Position numbers and translations under genes: made by a program. Positions 46,540 through 58,654 of a DNA stretch of 64,000 bases are shown in pieces (within the stretch, counting starts at the first letter, position 1; each line of letters begins with the position of its first letter). This stretch comes from Hyparrhenia diplandra. Taxonomy: Eukaryota; Streptophyta; Magnoliopsida; Poales; Poaceae. The DNA lies in assembly GCA_015847255.1 (NCBI GenBank), contig JADLZK010008557.1, positions 1 through 64,000 on the forward strand, in the 5' to 3' direction. The notes beneath the pieces were generated by a model. That model saw only the letters and a program-made list of their open reading frames with translations, did not search any database and was not told the DNA's origin.

Positions 46540-46818
46540 CACAAGACTGGTGACAATAACATTTCCCCTCTTGACGCCTCGACACCCTATGTTTTTGACA
46601 ACTTCTACTACAAGAACTTGCTGAACAAGAAGGGGGTTCTGCATTCTGACCAGCAACTGTTCAATGGAGGTTCAGCAGACTCCCAGACTACGACCTACTC
46701 TTCAAACATGGCAAAATTCTTCACCGACTTCAGCGCGGCGATGGTGAAGATGAGCAACATTAGTCCCCTCACTGGGTCTAGTGGACAGATAAGGACAAAC
46801 TGCAGGAGGGTAAACTAG
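46540..46818 (+). pseudogene. Orphan last exon of a second peroxidase, unit C
   Basis: It encodes TGDNNISPLDAS through GQIRTNCRRVN-stop. It is open, with a few substitutions against A and B (for example A to V in SAAMVKM). No partner exons are present. Confidence 0.75.
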
Positions 46819-47568
46819 CACCTTGTAATCTTTGTTGAGAAAGGGAGAAAGCTCCCTTTTGCTCATACTGTACTCTCCTCCCTAAAGGTGTATCCACAGC
46901 TTCGCAAAGCATACATATGAAAAGAATAAAAGGACATGGAAAATGTTTTTCAAACAATGTTTACATGCTTAGTACACCTTATACAGATCTTGAACTTAAG
47001 CAACCTAACGGATAAACACTGTTTTGATCAAGGGACAAGAATAACACCACTGGGATGACTTGCTTAGATGGAGAGAATTTTGATCATATATATATCAAAA
47101 CAGTGAAATCGAAGAAAACAGAGACAGTACTCATCATAATATGAAACTGAAGTACAAATTTTGCACAGCAGAACGGGTAACAGTTTTGTACAAGAGAGTT
47201 AACAGCCTACACAATTCCAATAAGAGGATAAAACGATACATGATTGCGGGCAGACTCATGACTGATGAATGTTGCGTATGGCTGCATTGATAGAAGCAGC
47301 AACTAGCACATGGTTTGGACTGAAATTTCTGTGAAGGAATTATCCAAAACAGAAGTAATGGTATCCTAACTAATCACATGAAGTCAGAGTTCTAGTGTTC
47401 CTAATCACAGAACATGTTCTCTAATTAGTGTAGCAGGATTCAGGGTTTCAGATTCACCATGTACAAAAGTTAACATGAGGAAAGCATCAACCAGCCAGAC
47501 AGACAGAGAACAGAGAGCATCAGTCACACACACACACTACTCCCCCTGATAATAATTCGTCAGTTTAC
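46819..47568. other. Spacer between orphan exon and BLOS1 fragment, unit C
   Basis: Matches 28657-29358, with a short CACACA insertion near 47526. No BLOS1 last exon is seen. Confidence 0.55.
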
Positions 47569-47991
47569 CTTCAAGACCGAGTTGATCTCATTGGTGACAG
47601 CCAGCCACTGATCAGTCTGCCTTCTATATCTCGGCGTGATGGTCCCCAGCAGCGCCGCGGGCCTCGACCTCAATCCTCTTCTCGTTGACGAAGAGCTCCT
47701 GCACCCGCCCCGTCGACCCGCGTTCACGAGCAGATCAGCCACCAGCGCCGCGCTTCTCAGGGCGTCCTCTCCCGCTCTCTCTGCGTTTGCGTGTGGAGAG
47801 ATGGGGTGAATAATTTGTTTGGGCAGAGGAGAGGGGACGAGACAGCAGTGGCGGCGGGAGGCGGGGCGGGGGGCGTACCGGTTTGTTGGCGTTGGCGGAG
47901 GGATTGGCGGTGGTGCTGATGCACGATCTGGAGAAGCGCGTCTTCCAGATCCGGATTCCCACTTGGCGCCCGGTGGCTTGGCTCCGTCCAT
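47569..47991 (-). pseudogene. BLOS1: BLOS1 fragment, exons 1-2, unit C, frameshifted
   Basis: Exon 1 starts at 47991 (MDGAKPPG), but a 1-nt gain near 47970 puts the DALLQIVHQHHRQSLRQRQ stretch in another frame. Exon 2 (47780-47569) has further indels in the VADLLV to ARALLG region. It is the most decayed of the three copies, consistent with no selection on this fragment. Confidence 0.75.
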
Positions 47992-48315
47992 CCCCTCACA
48001 ATCGCCGCCCGGTCGCGGAGTAGTTCGTTCCCCCTTCTTCTTTTTTCCCCACGAGATAGAGATACCAGCGGGGAGGAATAGAGGATGGATGGTTTTCACG
48101 ATAGTTATGGGCCTTTGGCCCACGGACAGGTAATCTGCTAAAAGCCCAACTGATACCGAAAAGAAAAGCCCATTGGCCTCTTCACTTCATCTCCAAAGGA
48201 GCAAGAGCAAATTTGACAACAACAAACATGTTCGGCAGCAAATTTATTTATTTATTTATTCATTCATTCATTCATTCAGTGTCCACCGATAAAGTGCAGT
48301 CACTTTTAGTGTCTA

Positions 48316-48463
48316 CTCCCTCCGTTCCAAATTATAGTTCACTTTTGGCTTTTCTAGATTCATTTCTTTTACTATGTATTTAGACATAGTGTATAACTAG
48401 GTGCATAACAAAATCAATGTATCTAGAAAAGCCAAAGTGAACTATAATTTGAAACGGAGGAGA
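48316..48463. mobile_element. Stowaway-like MITE with near-palindromic arms, unit C
   Basis: CTCCCTCCGTTCCAAATTAT at the left faces a complementary right arm ending GGAGGAGA, with TA outside both. More than 50 bases at each end pair, so the transcript would fold into a long hairpin. It is absent from A and B. Confidence 0.78.
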
Positions 48464-49950
48464 TATACATAGCCTATTGTGTCAAGATACTCAATCTTAG
48501 CTTTAGCATAATATTGGTTGATTGAAACTTGAGCAGAACAAACCACATTACGTAGATAATGAAGTTTCAAAAGCTTTCGTGCATATATACAGCTAGCTAG
48601 CTGCACTGTTTGTCAAACTGCCCGTTGACAAAATGAGCATAGGTTGTTTAGTAAAAGGCCGGCCGGCGTCAAATCGAAACTCAAAAGGTGTCAAAATCAT
48701 ACAGCTGGTTGCATGCCATGCACCACGACGACGACCTACTCTTCCTATAGTGACGTCCACTACTTGTCTCCATGCATGCTGCAGCCGACACATGCAAAAG
48801 TCTTCAACTTTTTTTCCCCAAACTTTGCCGCTGTCGTCTCCTTCTCCTCTGAAGCCTATACTCTACCTTCCCCAAAGTTGCGATCAGCAGCATCCAACTA
48901 GCTATCCAGTCAAAAACATTCTGGATCATCCATGGATGTGGTGAAAAAAAAGGATGGAACCCTGAATTTAGTGTAACGCCTGGTCTGGCTTCTTCTTCTT
49001 TTTAATATTGTTGGCAACTGTACTGCTTGATTCGTTTCAAAAACAAAAACCTGAATTTGGAGTTTTTCCATAGACATGCCGGACGGTTCTTATCCAAATT
49101 GCTGTACATTTCGATTTGATTGGCAATAGCTAGCTTACCTTACTCAACTTTGTTTATCATCATTTAATTAGGTATAGGTTATGCAATCGATCCTCGTCAT
49201 ACTTACATTATTATAGTGGACAGGATGGGACGATCTCTTTATAATTTATTAGCGTTTGGCTCCGAATCACACGGGCATAAGTCCGTCACAAATTGAATAT
49301 GCCCAAGATTTGGCTGACCCGTCCCTCCAAATTGAGCCGACGGCCGGGATCAGCCGTGATCAACGCCATGCATGAGTGTCGGTTTTGCTTTAGGGACGAC
49401 GTGGCCATCAGTGGTACTGCAAGTGAAGATCCGTCGACTATCTTTCGGACAGAATTGAGTGGTAAAGCATGCATGAATACTGAGTAGGAGCCTCGGAGGC
49501 GTGGTCCAGCACGAATCTTGGAGCATAATTGCATTCTCCAGGTAGGACCATGGGCGGAGCTAGGTTGAAGATTGTGGGTGCCTAGGTATGAGAAAAGCAC
49601 CCCCACAAATAAATTTTCACCATGTTTGCTGATTAAATTTTTACACCTATAAGAGAAAAGCACCCCCACAAACTTGCTCTAGCTTCGCCACTGGGTAGGA
49701 CTGAGGTGCACACATAGCTACCATATTGTGGTGCAGTGCAAACTAACATGTTCTGCGGTGTGGCATAGAGGACAAATCTGTTCACCTACGGACCTGCTAC
49801 ATTGATACGTGTTGCAAGGGATAGCTACTCACCAACTAATCGATCAACACAAATCTTTTGCAGATCAGCGACATTTCATCGGTTTATAGCCAGTGACAAA
49901 ATGAAAATCAGATCGATAGGCTATACTAGATCCTATATATCCTTAATTTA
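48464..49950. other. Tail of unit C
   Basis: It holds the conserved blocks also seen at 32340-32880 and at 23660-24500 (inverted). The last recognisable module sequence is near 49940. No gene is supported; the short frame at 49286-49669 is tail sequence. Confidence 0.55.
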
Positions 49951-49952
49951 TT

Positions 49953-49954
<2 letters not shown>

Positions 49955-50000
<46 letters not shown>
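49955..50000. repeat. (TA)n microsatellite at the end of the peroxidase array
   Basis: Twenty-three TA units separating module sequence from the transposon region. Confidence 0.92.
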
Positions 50001-50004
<4 letters not shown>

Positions 50005-50483
50005 TGGGATATTGGGAGCCCAGGGCTTGCATTGGCCATCAGGAAGCCCCGGCCACGGGGCCAACCCAACCAGGGAGCCGGCCCAGCCTTTTGACGCCGG
50101 AATGCCACCCTCCCATCTAGCTTTTCCATGGACGCGAGTACACACACACCCGGTGGGCTGGTGGGGGGCAGTTTTGGTGCATTAACGTCACCTCTGGAGT
50201 GCGTGGGGGGTCTGGGGTCATTAGCCTCCTTGATGTATATTATGTATATATAATCGAAGAACCGGCAGTGTTCATTTTATATACATTGCATGACCACGTT
50301 GGTTAATTGTACACACCATCTCCATGTATCATATACATCTGAAACGAGCTGGGCTAGCTGATTTTGTCGTGGGCCTGTACACAATATAAAAGCCCAGTTC
50401 TTCGAACCGTTCAATGTATTCCAACATTCTGAGCCTGTGAGGGTAAATGGCGCCTGCTTCTTCGTCTCGGCCCGGCGATACAC
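50001..50483 (+). promoter_or_regulatory. 5' region and probable promoter of the MULE transposase
   Basis: GC-rich sequence from 50001 may contain the MULE terminal end, though I could not identify the inverted repeat without its partner. AATATAAAAG at about 50384-50393 is a plausible TATA box about 95 bp before the chosen ATG. A second in-frame choice is not available upstream; the ATG at 50447 is in another frame. Confidence 0.4.
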
Positions 50484-53400
50484 ATGGCGGCGGCGGGCCG
50501 GGGCCTTCCTCCGCTCGAGCAGGCGTTACCGCTGGTGGCGGCGAGGAAGCCCCCGGGCTCCGACTTCCGTCGCGTACCGCTGCCACTTCCCTCGGTCGCC
50601 CTGGAGCCCTCGGTGGCAGCGAGGAAGCCCCCGAGTCCGGCTTCGAACGCCCTGGAGCCAGTCGGCGGCATTTCAGCGGGAGCGCAGCCCAACACCACGC
50701 CGGTCTACATCACGCCCGATCCTGTTCTTCGTGCTCCTGCAGACCTAACCGCGGATGGAGATGCGGCGCGGGGTGTGCAAGGATGCCTCTGGCCGCGAGA
50801 GGTCCCAGCAGCCGGCACCCACGAGATGGATACTCCAGCTGATTCTGCAGTTTTCACCCATGTAAGACATACGTAGCCCTCTTCCTTGCTCTTCATAATT
50901 CGTATTGTGCAGAAAATTGTGTTTTTTCTTGGATTCAATTAGTTTTGCTCCCAGTAAGATTCGATTGTCCATGCCTGTCTGTATTATGCGAAAAGGTCAT
51001 TTTTCCATGTTCTGAATTGATAATCTCTTTTTTGTCCGGTAAACACTCTGTTATTGAGCTATGTACACATACTGCAATGTGTTTCATGCGTGTGGATGCT
51101 CCAAGAACGAGTTGGATGTTTCTGATTAGGCGGAAAGGCATAATTTATACTTTTCATGCATCAATGCCTGATATAATATGCTGAAAATCTGCTAGAGATT
51201 GCAATAGTAATTCTAGCTACTCGTGTCCTGCTTGTTTATATTCTGTAGATGGTATGTCAGTTTCATAAATCATGCCTAAAATGTTTATATGCAGCGTGTA
51301 TTAAATGTATTACTGATTTTGTATGGCATGGACGGCCTGATTGTGTATGGCATGCATGTGTTATCATGGGAATATCCCATTCCTTGTTTGTCACTTAGCA
51401 ATCATGATTTTATAGCTTATGGTCAACACTTTTATGGTATTACTGAATTCCATTTGCTGTTTCATTGTGACAGTGTCGATTTGTATAGCATCTATAGCCT
51501 TGTTTCTAGCGGTGCAATTATGTACATGTTACATATAGCTTATGGTCAACGCAATTATGTATATTCCCAAGAACCATTTACTAGTGGATTCCCCCAATTC
51601 CATTCATTGTTGTAGATTTGCACCGAATGTCAACTACTTATATGCACAAAATTAATTTGCAGGCAGTCAACATCGATAATGCTATTGTGCCAAAGGTGGG
51701 GATGAGGTTCCTTACTATCGATGATGCTTTCCAGTTTTATGGACATTATGCTGAGGTTGTAGGCTTTGGAATCAAGAAATACCGTGAGAAGAAAGGTTGC
51801 AAGTGGCTGAACTGTGTAAGGGAGGGGAAGTGCAAGTTTCATAAAGAAGATGGCGTGCGTGTCCGTAAGAAGACTACCAAAAGGACCGGTTGTTTGGCTG
51901 GGTTGAAGCTCCGGAAGGTTTATGGTCAGGACAAGAAGCTTGTGTGCGTCATTATTGATGTGGCCAATCTGAACCACAACCATGACTTCCTTCCATCCCC
52001 ATCTGCCGGCAAACATTTCCACTGCAACAAGGCACTTGACCCAACCTACCGAGAGTGGATTGGATCGATGCAAGACAGCCGTGTACCTAGCCATTGTGTC
52101 ATGGACATGATGGCACAAGTGCATGATGGACCAGAGAATGTACCGCTAACCCGTCAGGACATAAAGAACATGTAAGTTCCTGGTGCTATTTTCTATGTCG
52201 TGTGTTCAAATAACTATAGTGGCTGGTGAATGTTACAATGTGAAATATTATAGTTGAGATGATGCACGAACTGGGATATTATTTATGTACATAGTAACCC
52301 CCTGTTATATCTGAATGTTGGTATATCCAATACTTGAAATGCAATCTGTTATAATGTTCTTAAACATCAACCGTGTAGATGTGGTGGGTTAACATGTTGT
52401 ATCTGCTACTGTTTGTATTCAGTTGCACTTGGGTGTTCTAACTTGTGTAATTTCTTCATGTTCTGTTTTCAGGAAAGCTGCGCGTGCACGTGAGGCACAA
52501 ATGGATGATGTATCCAAGCTGCTCACTTTCTTCAGAGATTGCAAACAGCAAAAATCCTCAGTTCTATTGTGACATTCAGCTCGATAGTGATGGCAAAGTT
52601 TTCAGCATCTTTTTGGTCTAGTGCAAGCATGCAGGAGAGTACGCCGACTTTTGGGGATGCAGTCACTTTCGACACAACACATAAAACCAACCTATATGAA
52701 AAGCCGCTGGCCATTTTTGTTGGTGCAAATCATCACTTGCAGTGCACTGTGTTTGCAATTGCTTTGCTTGGTGATGAGACCACTGATACCTTCGAGTGGG
52801 TGTTCAATACGTTCAAAACATGCATGGGCTGCGAGGCTCCTCGCTGTATCCTAACAGGTTTTTTCCTAACCCTGTCTTCACTTTGTATCATGCATAAATA
52901 ATGTTGTTTTGCATTCTATGTTGTGATGTGATTGGAAACTTAAATAGACATATCATCTGTCCTTATAGTGCATATTTAATGTTGCGATTGGAACCTTATG
53001 TTGTTATTTCCACACTTGGAAGGCCAATAATGCTGTTTGCCTATTCATATTAGTCTGACATGTGTGTCACAGCTTAGATCACTTAGTTTCTACCAACTCC
53101 CCCACCCACCCCACCTCCATAGTCCACTGTATACATGTTTCTATCATTCTTAACACTTTACATCTGCCGTTATATTTGTTCAGTTCTTGTGCAATAGTTT
53201 TTCTTACCATTTGTGTTGGCACTTTCTGCACAGACCAAGATCCTGCAATGCCGGCGGCAATCAAGCTTGTGTTCCCCAACTCAATCCATCGTCTGTGCTT
53301 GTGGCATGTCATAAACAAATTTCAACCATTGCTGAATGAGTTATATGCAAGGTTTGCCAAGCGGAATTTCAAGGAGAAGTTCCACTCTGTGATCCACCAT

Positions 53401-54636
53401 CCTTTGACCCCTACTGAATTCGATGATGCATGGTCAAATCTGGTTGGTGAGTTTGAATTGGACAATGACCCAACACTTTGGGCCCTCTATGATATGCGCC
53501 ATGACTGGGTACCATGTTTCTTCAAAGATGACTACTGTGGTACTATGACCTCTACTCAACGTAGTGAGAGTGTGAATCACATTGTGAAAAAATGTCACCT
53601 CGACGCGAACACACCACTGCACCTGTGGGCCAAACAAATGCTCAAATTCAGCCACCGCCGTAAGATGGACGAGGCGGCTGAGACATATGGCAGCACGGTA
53701 TGATTCCTAGACTGTGGCCCTTGATCATATGTGTATGTGCACCTATTATTATGTGTATGTGCAGATTCCATTTTTTATGGTTGGTTTATACACCTATTAT
53801 TATGTGTATGTGCACATGCTTATTGGTACGGTACCATAACTAACTTTTCTAATTTGCTAACTGTTCTTCAGAGTGAAACAGTGACCAATTCAAATTGGGC
53901 ATTCGAGGTGCGCCTCTCACGAGTGTACACGAGGGCTGTGTTCAACCGCTTTGAAGAAACAATGAAATCTGCCACTGCGTACCGCATAGATGAAGACCCA
54001 GTGAGAGGGAAGAATTCATGGCTTGTGAAGCACCCCAATAACTCGAACAAGATTGTTTGGGGCCAGCATGAGTTTCGGGTCACTATGGACGAAGATGCTG
54101 GACTGTTCACATGTGAGTGTAAGCGCTGGGAACACACAGGTCTGATCCTTGATCTTTTATGCATCATTTCCTAATACTTGCCCACATTATTCCACTCACG
54201 CATTTGTTGTGTACAAAATTATTATGTTCCCCAGGACTGTTTTGTGCCCACTTGCTGCGTGCATTCATGCATGTCCAATTGGAAAAGATACCTCCGAAAT
54301 ATGTATTGAAGCGCTTGTCCCGGAATGCACGCCATGACCTCCCATTTGACAGGACAGATGTTAGGCTGAGAGGCGTTGATGGGGAAACAAAAGCATACAG
54401 ACAGAGGCTGCTCCTGATAAAGGCAATGAAACTTGTGAGGTATGCATGCATGTCAAAGCCAGGTTTTAACAGAGCTATGGAGGGAATTGATGAGCTTATT
54501 GCACTAATCGCTGGGCTGGAACATGACATCGGTGCTGGAGACATCGATTTGGAAGATGTGAACGTAAGGATTGTTCACCACCTTGCTGTTATGCCAAAAA
54601 AATTTAATTTCACGTTCATGAATGAAACTTTTACAT

Positions 54637-54876
54637 AATGTAGCAATGATTTCTATGCTTCTTGCTTAACTGTCATATGCATTTCCAGGACGATAGAGAT
54701 GGGCCGGACACAGCAGCAGCACAGCCGTCGCAGCCTGAGATTGTACGTTTAAATAGTTAGATTTGTACCTAATGTAGCATTGGTTTCCCTGCTTCTTGCT
54801 TAACTGTCATATGCATTTTCAGGACGATATAGATGGGCCGGGCACAGCAGCAGCACAGCCGTCGCAGACTGAGATT
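54637..54876 (+). repeat. Tandem exon duplication in the MULE transposase gene
   Basis: A unit of about 134 bp, intron end plus a 54-bp exon, occurs twice. Both exons (54689-54742 and 54823-54876) encode DD(R/I)DGP(D/G)TAAAQPSQ(P/T)EI and keep splice sites and frame. The intron ends share CTTCTTGCTTAACTGTCATA. Confidence 0.85.
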
Positions 54877-55828
54877 GTACGTTTGAATAGTTATATGTGT
54901 ACCCTGCGAGATGATTATTTTTTTGCACACCTGGTCAGCCTCGGTCTAACCTGGGGTTTTTTTTGCTAGCAGGACTCGTCGTGTGGGGTGGGAAATGGTG
55001 CTCTTCCACGGTTGGAACTTACAGATGGTGCCAACCAGGAGGCGGGCTGTGGTTCAGATCAGGTGAACATTCCACTAAAGCATGCTTTGCCACCTACTAA
55101 GTTTGTACTGGTGTTTGCAAGATAAAACTCATGTTTTTTATGCCAGTAGATAGTAATTTGCTTGTTAAAATGCAGGTTACTACTGTGATGCAACAAGCTG
55201 TTACAGAAGCTGTTACAACACAAGCTGGTGTAGCTTCTGTGCTTGGTGGTCCGTCCAATGGATCCAACCAACAGTTTGGGTACTCAGTGGAGGTAAGATG
55301 TATATATAACTGGCTCTTTATGGTTCGAGGCGTTTGGCCATTGTTCTGTATGCCATTTTGGCCAAGTTGATCTAGGTCATTTCCACTTGCACAATATATC
55401 GGGATATCATCCATCCTATTCGTATGCAAAACCCTTTGTTTGTTTACTATGCACTATACACGGCCCGTTGTGTGTCTCAGTGCCCTTGGCCAAAATAATG
55501 TTGCACAAACCACACTGTGCACAAAATCATTCCAAGTTAGTTTTCTAAAATTCTTTTTATTTGTATATGTGCACCTAATATTAATTGCTGGTTTGGCAAA
55601 ATCTCGCAGGCAATGGTTGGTGCAGGCATTAGTCTGGACCGCCCAGATAAAGCAAAGCCAAAGGGGAGGGCCAAAGACCAAGCAGAACTGAGGGCATTGA
55701 AGCTTGGTGCTAAGGGGCGAAGAAGAAGAACAGGAAGTGTAAAATCTGCCACATTGCAGATGGCCACAACTCATCCACTTGCTTACAAGTTGAGGCTTAA
55801 TCGCTTGAAGCTGGCCAACCTTTCTGGA

Positions 55829-58486
55829 ACTAGAATCAACGAGTTTCCCTAGGGTTAATAATCCTAGGGAAAGGCTGAAAAAACCCTAGGGAAATAGTTT
55901 CCCTAGGGTATTTTAAATAGGGAAAGACCCCTAGGGGAGAATTCGACGGGGAAAGACCCGGTTTCCCTACGGTTTTGGTGAAAACCCTAGGGAAACATCC
56001 TTTCCCTAGGGGATGTAATCCCTAAGGAAACTTCCTTAGATGCCAGCGTGTACAGCAGCAGAGTTTCCTTAGGAACCTTTCCCTAGGAATTAGAACTCTA
56101 GGGAAAGAATAAATATAGGCAACATCATTTCAATCAAATCTTTTACACATATTTATATTTAAATTCAAATACAAATTCATATTTGAATTCAAATTTACAT
56201 ATTAAACACATAATTAAGCACTCATTTCATCTAATAACCACAAATCCATACATTTAGAGTTTTAATATTGTCATAATACAACCATATCATCCATCCATTT
56301 GGTGCCCACCAGTATTTAAAATACAATGCAACAAGTAGTAACTACAACTCTAATATTTTTCACTCCACTTGTAGTCTCATTCACTCCACAGATGGCTCTG
56401 AAATACTCCTCAAGCACCTAGTGTTTCATCTGGAGGCACCCGCCTGTGAGATTAAGGAAATCTAAAGTTAGTAAAATGTTGAATTATTAATTGCATGGGC
56501 CATGTTAAAATATACTAAGGTTTATATATAGTCACCATGAGGATAAAATGCAACTTGGTCCACTCAGATAAAATAGGAAAACTAAAACAAAAGTTTGCAG
56601 CACGTTGCCATGTTCAAAACATTGCAGCCATTAGAAGAAATAATACCTGCTTGAGAAAAAAAGAGGGCACAACAGCAACAATTGACCTTCAACACCAGCA
56701 CTCTCTCCCCATACAACATCCATCCTTCTAGCCTGATGGCAAAGCAAAATTCCAGTTACAAAAGATTATTTTGACTGAAGTAACTGCACAAGTAAATCCA
56801 TTTCAGGTTTTTCCTAACTCCTAAGTCAAACAAGTATACAGGAGTAACAACCAAGCCTGTAGAAGGTAACTAAGATAGACACTCCGCCTTCTGCAGCTAG
56901 CATGTTCTTAGTTTTTTCTCTTGTTCAAATGACACTATAGATTTCTGTTGTATATCAATAAAAATGCACAATGACACCTGAGTAAAGCAAAAGGTAGAAT
57001 ATGTGGGCTGTTGCATTTAAACTGACAAGGACAACATCAAGTACTATTGTTCAGTGAAAGCATAAAGAGTTTTCAGTGTGTGTATGTGACTGCAGAGACT
57101 AAGAGAGAAAGGGGCCATTATATTTGGACACAATATATGCAAAATTCGGAGATAAGAACACGACCAAAGATAGTATGAGATAACTCAGGTATAGGGCCTG
57201 CTAGTATATATAGGAATGCTGCAGTATTTTTATCAACCCAACCAAAGATAGTATGAGATAACTCAGGTATTGATACATGCGTTACATACTAAAAAGTAAA
57301 CCCATAGTTTTATTGACTCCTAAAGATAGAGCTTACCTTCACTATTATTGGCTTACTACTTGCCATTCGAGCAGAGTATTTGACTTAGTGGTGCATCTCC
57401 TGGACGTGACTGATCAGTATTAAGAGCTTGTGATCTAAATATTACAGCAGAGAAGAAGAAAGAAAAAAAAAAATCATTTCTCACCTTCAAGCTTTGCTTG
57501 CACAAAGGCACAAATGCAGATCTGAGCATTTATGAATTGGACAAAGGCACAAATGCTTGCACAAAGGCACAACTAAAGAGATGTCACAAGATAAATTGGA
57601 CCCATATGAATAGGTCACAAATTTTGGGTAACCACAAATTTGACCTGGATCTATAAAATCAGTACCCAATAGAACCAAGCTCACACATAAATAAATGTAA
57701 CTAAATGGCATTCACACGTACACTTGGTCTATGGGCATTTTGACGAACAGCTGGTGCTCCCTAGTACTCTCCTGCACAGAGATGCATCCAAGGTTGTTGA
57801 GTTTCTTTTGGATGGATGTCAAATCGAAGAAGGGGTGGAAAGTATAGCCAAATCACCTTGATGATGCTGTGCGCGACGGAGGGAATCGAAGCACGGGAGA
57901 TCAGGAACTGAGGCGGCAGGGGGAGGACCTCAGGGCGGCTGCCGGAGAGGAGGTCGACGCAGCTTGGCTGCTTGCCGCGCGGCGGCGCTCGTGGTGGCTG
58001 TGCCACGGGCGGCGGATGGCGCAGCATGCAGCTAGCGGCGACGCGGCAGGAGGTGGCGGCGGGTGGCGCAACATGCGGTGGGTGGGGGCAACATGCGGAG
58101 GGCGGCGACATGGCTGGAGGTGGCGGGGCGCAGCGCCGCAGCAGCGGATAGGGTTGGGAGCGACCGTGCGAGTTGAGGATGCGGGAGAGCGGCGCAAATA
58201 GTAAATAGAAATTGTGTGGCCACTGGCCGGGAGGAATTTGTGCGAGTGGAATTTCCCTACGATTTCAATTCTTTCCTAGGGAAAGATGACACGCCAGCCT
58301 TCAAGTGGGTCCGCCCTGATCTTCTCCGTTGAACTCTTCCCGACGAAATTGTGAGATTCCTAGGGAAAGAGAGGTTTCCCTAGGGTTTTCTAATGGCTCC
58401 TAGGGAAAGACATCGTTCCCTAGGTTGCATATCTAACCCTAGGGAAAGAAAAAAACCCTAGGAAAACTTCGTGAATTCTAGTAGTA
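55829..58486. mobile_element. CACTA-like non-autonomous transposon inside the MULE's AT-hook exon
   Basis: The right end, read inward, is ACTACTAGAATTCACGAAG; the left end is ACTAGAATCAACGAG. Both ends are followed by many copies of TTTCCCTAGGG or its complement, an array of subterminal repeats as in CACTA elements. The outermost bases of the left end are degraded, and no 3-bp target duplication is clear. The interior has no transposase. The GC-rich part 57870-58190 may be a captured gene start, read better on the minus strand. Confidence 0.68.
57850..58200 (-). other. GC-rich possible captured gene fragment in the CACTA-like element
   Basis: A sharp GC-rich island within an AT-rich transposon. 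Frames exist on both strands, all low-complexity (Pro/Ala/Arg-rich), so I assign no product. Gene capture is common in grass CACTA elements, but no parent is recognised here. Confidence 0.3.
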
Positions 58487-58654
58487 GGTCGTCCACCTGG
58501 CTCAAAGAACCACTGCAACAGAGGTGATGAGAGGGCAGTCCAAGGCAGTGGTGAAGATGGCTTATCCTTCAATGATAGCCCCCAGGCAGCCGAGCATTAT
58601 CCCAAGAAAAGAGGAAGACCTGCAGGGTCCAAGAACAAAGCTATTGTCTCTTGA

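Larger units (their letters stand above)
50484..58654 (+). pseudogene. FAR1-domain MULE transposase gene, multi-exon, interrupted
   Basis: Exons that join by GT-AG sites are 50484-50861, 51663-52171, 52473-52857, 53234-53697, 53872-54139, 54235-54563, 54689-54742, 54823-54876, 54973-55062, 55176-55292 and 55610 on. The last exon resumes after an insertion at 58487-58654. Exon 2 holds a FAR1-type DNA-binding domain (VGMRFLTIDDAFQFYGHYAE, then KRTGCLAGLKLRKV). Exons 3-4 hold the MULE transposase core (TFDTTHKTN, LTDQDPAM, HRLCLWHV, TSTQRSESVN). Exons 5-6 hold a SWIM zinc finger (CECKRWEHTGLFCAHLL). The 3' end has a zinc knuckle (CKICHIADGH) and two AT-hooks (GRPPGSKN, KKRGRPAGSKN). Frameshifts lie at about 52548 and 52611 and twice in the knuckle exon. 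Confidence 0.85.

Noticed and set aside
49955..50000. Origin-like AT tract
   Set aside because: A pure (TA)n microsatellite. Nothing else supports an origin.
57869..58201. 110-aa plus-strand frame in the CACTA-like element
   Set aside because: Low-complexity Gly/Arg/Trp composition from a GC-rich island, with an equally good frame on the opposite strand.
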